Under the pieces are notes generated by a model, which made no database searches, had not been told where the DNA came from, and was given only the letters and a program-made list of their open reading frames with translations. From assembly GCF_022346425.1 (NCBI RefSeq), contig NZ_JAKRCW010000012.1, forward strand, positions 1-64,000: a stretch of DNA of 64,000 nt. The letters run 5' to 3'. This DNA is from Pseudoglutamicibacter albus. GTDB lineage: Bacteria > Actinomycetota > Actinomycetes > Actinomycetales > Micrococcaceae. A program made the translations under genes and the position numbers. Positions 61,383 through 64,000 of this stretch are shown here, piece by piece (the stretch's first letter is position 1; each line of letters starts with the position of its first letter).

Positions 61383-62081
61383 ATGAGCAAAGCTGACATT
61401 GCAACAACGCAGGTGAAGTACTGTTCTTATAACGTTTATCAGAAGCTCGTTGGCCTGAGCGACGCAAACTTAGACGTTGAACGCGTCGTCGCAGACATCG
61501 AGGCCACCATCAAGTCCATCGAGGCCCGCGGTGTGGAAGTGCGTGGCTTCTACGACGTCTCTGGTTTCCGCGCCGAGGATGACGTCATGGTGTGGCTGAC
61601 CGGCGATGATCCGGAGCAGCTTCAGAAGGCTATCCGCGAGTTCGAGAATTCGGAAGCCGCTGCTGGCCTCGACCGTGTGTGGCAGGCGATGGGTGTCCAC
61701 CAGATCGCTGAATTCGCTCGCGCCCACATGCCGGCGTTCATGGATCCAGACGTCAAGCCACGCAAGTGGATCACTGTTTACCCGTTCACCCGCTCCTACG
61801 AGTGGTACATCCTCGAAGAGGAAGAGCGTTCCCGCATGCTGCGTGAGCACGGGATGCTCGGCCGCCAATATCCGAACGTCAACGCCAACACCGTTGCTGC
61901 GTTCGCGTTGGGTGACTACGAGTGGCTGCTCTCCTTCGAGGCTGATGAGCTGACGGAGCTTGTGGACATGATGCGTACCCTGCGTTACAGCGATGCCCGC
62001 TTGCACGTTCGTGATGAGTTGCCGTTCCACACCGGCCGCATGTTCGATGACCTCAACGAAATGGCGGGCGTACTGCTGTGA
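61383..62081 (+). CDS. hemQ: Coproheme decarboxylase HemQ (ChdC)
   Basis: A 232-residue chlorite-dismutase-fold protein that decarboxylates coproheme III to heme b with hydrogen peroxide. The conserved Tyr-bearing segment YPFTRSYEWYILEEEERSRM near 130 includes the catalytic tyrosine region, and the proximal His is in LREHGMLGRQYPNV near 158. An AGAGATAA stretch precedes the ATG. The hemH GTG overlaps its TGA by three bases. Confidence 0.96.
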   Translation: MSKADIATTQVKYCSYNVYQKLVGLSDANLDVERVVADIEATIKSIEARGVEVRGFYDVSGFRAEDDVMVWLTGDDPEQLQKAIREFENSEAAAGLDRVWQAMGVHQIAEFARAHMPAFMDPDVKPRKWITVYPFTRSYEWYILEEEERSRMLREHGMLGRQYPNVNANTVAAFALGDYEWLLSFEADELTELVDMMRTLRYSDARLHVRDELPFHTGRMFDDLNEMAGVLL

Positions 62082-63307
62082 CCACGGTTGATTTTTCTGA
62101 TACCTCGATGCCGTGCAACATCGAGGAGGCCGAAAAGATCGATGCGATCCTCTTTGCGTCTTTCGGCGGCCCTGAAGGCCAAGACGACGTTATCCCGTTC
62201 CTGAAGAACGTTGTGCACGGCCGCGGCATCCCGGATGAGCGCCTCGAAGAGGTCGCGGTTCACTACCGTTCGATGGGTGGTAAGTCCCCTATCAACGACC
62301 AGAATAAGGCGATGATCGCAGCGCTGAAGGAAGAGCTGGGTCGCCGCGGCATCGACTTGCCGATCTACTGGGGCAACCGCAACTGGGAACCGTATATGGC
62401 TGAGACCGTCAAGCAGATCCACGCTGACGGGCACCGTGCGGCGCTTGGCATTGTGACCTCGGCTTATTCCTCCTATTCCTCGTGCCGTCAGTACCGTGAG
62501 GACTTCGGTATGGCGCTGGATGAGACGGGGCTCGCCGGGGAGCTGGATATCCGTAAGGCGCGCGTGTTCTTCAACCACCCGGGTTTCCTCGATCCGGTTG
62601 CCGCGCACATCCGTGAGGCTCTCGAGAAGTTCCGGGCTGAAGGCCACAAGGACGAACAGATAGAGATCCTGTTCACGACCCACTCGATCCCTAACACGAT
62701 GGCTGAGACTTCCGGCCCTCGCGCAACCTGGGAAGAAGGCTCAGGCGGCTGGTACGAAAAGCAGCACATCGCGGCCGCTGAGTACGTCATGGAGTCCGTG
62801 GGAGACATCGAGTGGCAGCTGGTGTACCAGTCGCGTTCGGGCCCGGAGTTCATTCCATGGCTTGAACCGGATGTCAACGATGTCATCGCCGAGCTTCCCG
62901 GTAAACGCACGGCCGTGATGGTGGTTCCGATCGGCTTCGTGACCGACCACATGGAAGTGGTGTGGGACCTCGACACTGAGGCGAAGGAGTCGGCCGATGA
63001 GGCGGGGCTTGCGTTCGTGCGCATCCCTACCGCGGGTGAGTCCCCTGAGTTCATCGCAGCGTTGGCTGACCTGGTTCAGGAGCGCCTGGATCCAACGTTC
63101 CCACGCAAGTGCGTGACTAGCTTCGGCCCAACATTCGATGTGTGTGGCGCCGGTTGCTGCCCGAATCAGCGTGCCATCAAGCCGACGACTTCCGCGGTCG
63201 ATTCGGATTCTGATGTTGCCCATGCTGGTGAGCCGAGCGAACTTGCAGTCATGATCGCTGAACGTAAGGCTCAGCGTGATAAAGAGCGTCAACAGGCTGG
63301 TGAATGA
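62078..63307 (+). CDS. hemH: Coproporphyrin ferrochelatase with probable [2Fe-2S] cluster
   Basis: A 409-residue ferrochelatase (CpfC) inserting iron into coproporphyrin III. FASFGGPEGQDDVIPFL near residue 25 and the active-site His in FTTHSIPNTMAE near 205 are clear. Cysteines in YSSYSSCRQYRED near 135 and a C-terminal set C-x10-C-x3-C-C (KCVTSFG, FDVCGAGCCPNQ near 345-362) match the [2Fe-2S] ligands recalled for actinobacterial ferrochelatases. The C-terminal 40 residues are an acidic to basic tail. GTG 62078 overlaps the hemQ stop. Confidence 0.96.
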   Translation: MTTVDFSDTSMPCNIEEAEKIDAILFASFGGPEGQDDVIPFLKNVVHGRGIPDERLEEVAVHYRSMGGKSPINDQNKAMIAALKEELGRRGIDLPIYWGNRNWEPYMAETVKQIHADGHRAALGIVTSAYSSYSSCRQYREDFGMALDETGLAGELDIRKARVFFNHPGFLDPVAAHIREALEKFRAEGHKDEQIEILFTTHSIPNTMAETSGPRATWEEGSGGWYEKQHIAAAEYVMESVGDIEWQLVYQSRSGPEFIPWLEPDVNDVIAELPGKRTAVMVVPIGFVTDHMEVVWDLDTEAKESADEAGLAFVRIPTAGESPEFIAALADLVQERLDPTFPRKCVTSFGPTFDVCGAGCCPNQRAIKPTTSAVDSDSDVAHAGEPSELAVMIAERKAQRDKERQQAGE

Positions 63308-63322
63308 TTTTTGGGTGAAGTG

Positions 63323-64000
63323 ATGCGCATCGGAACGCGAGCTTCCAAGCTCGCTCTGACGCAAGCTGCTTGGGCGGCTGAGCTGACGGTAGGCAAGGAC
63401 CGTTTCGAGCTCGTCCATGTCACGACCAAAGGCGATACGGACCGCCGTCATCTCTCGCAGATCGGGGGTACGGGCGTGTTCGTGAACGCTGTGCGTGAGG
63501 CGTTGCTGAACAAGGAGGTCGATGCGGTGGTCCACTCGCTCAAGGACCTTCCAACGGCTCCGGAGCATGGCATCGCGTTGGCGTGCATCCCGCACCGCGA
63601 GGACGTCACGGATGCGTTGTGTAGCCGCGACGGGATGAGACTGGCGGACCTTCCGGCTGGCGCGTCGGTGGGGACGGGTTCCCCGCGTCGTGCGGCACAG
63701 TTGCGTGCGATCCGCCCCGACCTTCAGGTTGTGCCGATCCGCGGCAATGTTGATACCCGCTTGGCTAAGGTGACCGACGGTGAGCTGGATGGCGTGGTTT
63801 TGGCGACCGCCGGCCTGAACCGTTTGGGGCTTGAGGGACACATTAGCGAGCGTTTCGACCCCAAGCAGTTCTTGCCGGCTCCGGCCCAGGGGGCGTTGGC
63901 GCTTGAGATCCGTGCCGAGGCTGCCGAAGGTACGTGGTACGGGGAGGCCCTGACTGCCGCTGACCACGCGGATACCCGTGCGGCGGTGCTGGCTGAACGT
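63323..64000 (+). CDS. hemC: Porphobilinogen deaminase, N-terminal 226 residues (cut by window edge)
   Basis: The open reading frame from ATG 63323 runs to the window end without a stop. It begins MRIGTRASKLALTQAAWAAE and contains HSLKDLPTAPEHG near residue 70, the catalytic Asp region, GTGSPRRAAQLRA near 115 and RGNVDTRL near 135, all hydroxymethylbilane synthase motifs. QGALALEIRAE near 195 follows; the dipyrromethane-binding cysteine lies beyond the edge. A GGTGAAG site precedes the ATG, 15 bases after the hemH stop. Confidence 0.97.
   Translation, partial: MRIGTRASKLALTQAAWAAELTVGKDRFELVHVTTKGDTDRRHLSQIGGTGVFVNAVREALLNKEVDAVVHSLKDLPTAPEHGIALACIPHREDVTDALCSRDGMRLADLPAGASVGTGSPRRAAQLRAIRPDLQVVPIRGNVDTRLAKVTDGELDGVVLATAGLNRLGLEGHISERFDPKQFLPAPAQGALALEIRAEAAEGTWYGEALTAADHADTRAAVLAER

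Overview
The window is chromosomal DNA from a moderately GC-rich actinobacterium, most likely in the Micrococcales and close to the Micrococcaceae. This rests on gene content and order recalled from that group: a mycothiol-type glycosyltransferase, the uvrC-rapZ-yvcK-whiA block, a SufR-controlled suf operon, a DUF3099 gene, ctaA/ctaB beside tkt-tal-pgi, and the coproporphyrin-dependent heme pathway with HemQ. No insertion sequence, prophage, CRISPR array or rRNA operon was seen. Almost all of it looks like core genome.

Layout. 1-640: the 5' end of a WXG100-like gene and tRNA-Leu(GAG). 0.9-8.7 kb: MshA-like glycosyltransferase, then a fatty-acid cluster (MaoC hydratase, FabG4-type reductase, thiolase, TetR regulator, acyl-CoA dehydrogenase) resembling Rv0241c-Rv0244c of M. 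tuberculosis. 8.8-19.2 kb: aminopeptidase N, an unknown secreted helical protein, a lipoate ligase with unusual domain order, L31 type B, a TSUP transporter, a lone ABC ATPase, SerB and a VanW-domain wall protein. 19.3-24.5 kb: two short-chain dehydrogenases, DUF3099, a small Cys-rich protein, SURF1 and an ABC-F ATPase. 24.7-33.8 kb: sufT-C-D-B with sufR, an ABC-2 exporter, ctaA and ctaB. 34-48 kb: tkt-tal-pgi facing secG-tpiA-pgk-sodA-whiA-yvcK-rapZ-uvrC-plsC. 48-57 kb: uvrA, a GntR regulator divergent from an MBL hydrolase and a Ski2-like helicase, a lipoprotein and an S33 peptidase. 57-64 kb: hemA divergent from hemE-hemY-hemQ-hemH-hemC, with hemC cut by the window edge.

The genes form coherent modules. 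Suf-assembled Fe-S clusters would serve the predicted [2Fe-2S] ferrochelatase. The heme operon supplies CtaB and CtaA, which make heme A for the cytochrome oxidase that SURF1 helps assemble. The sugar-phosphate block covers the non-oxidative pentose phosphate pathway and part of glycolysis. zwf-opcA-pgl and gap, which I expect there from related genomes, are absent.

The least explained signal is in the short 3' spacers. After many stop codons, degenerate copies of the last 9-20 nt of the gene, stop codon included, recur with a period of about 15-20 nt. The clearest cases follow surf1, pgi, plsC, gntR, fadE, sufT and vanW. I know of no described element that matches this. A second recurrent pattern is a TAnnnT hexamer 6-7 nt before start codons that lack a ribosome binding site, as expected for leaderless mRNAs.
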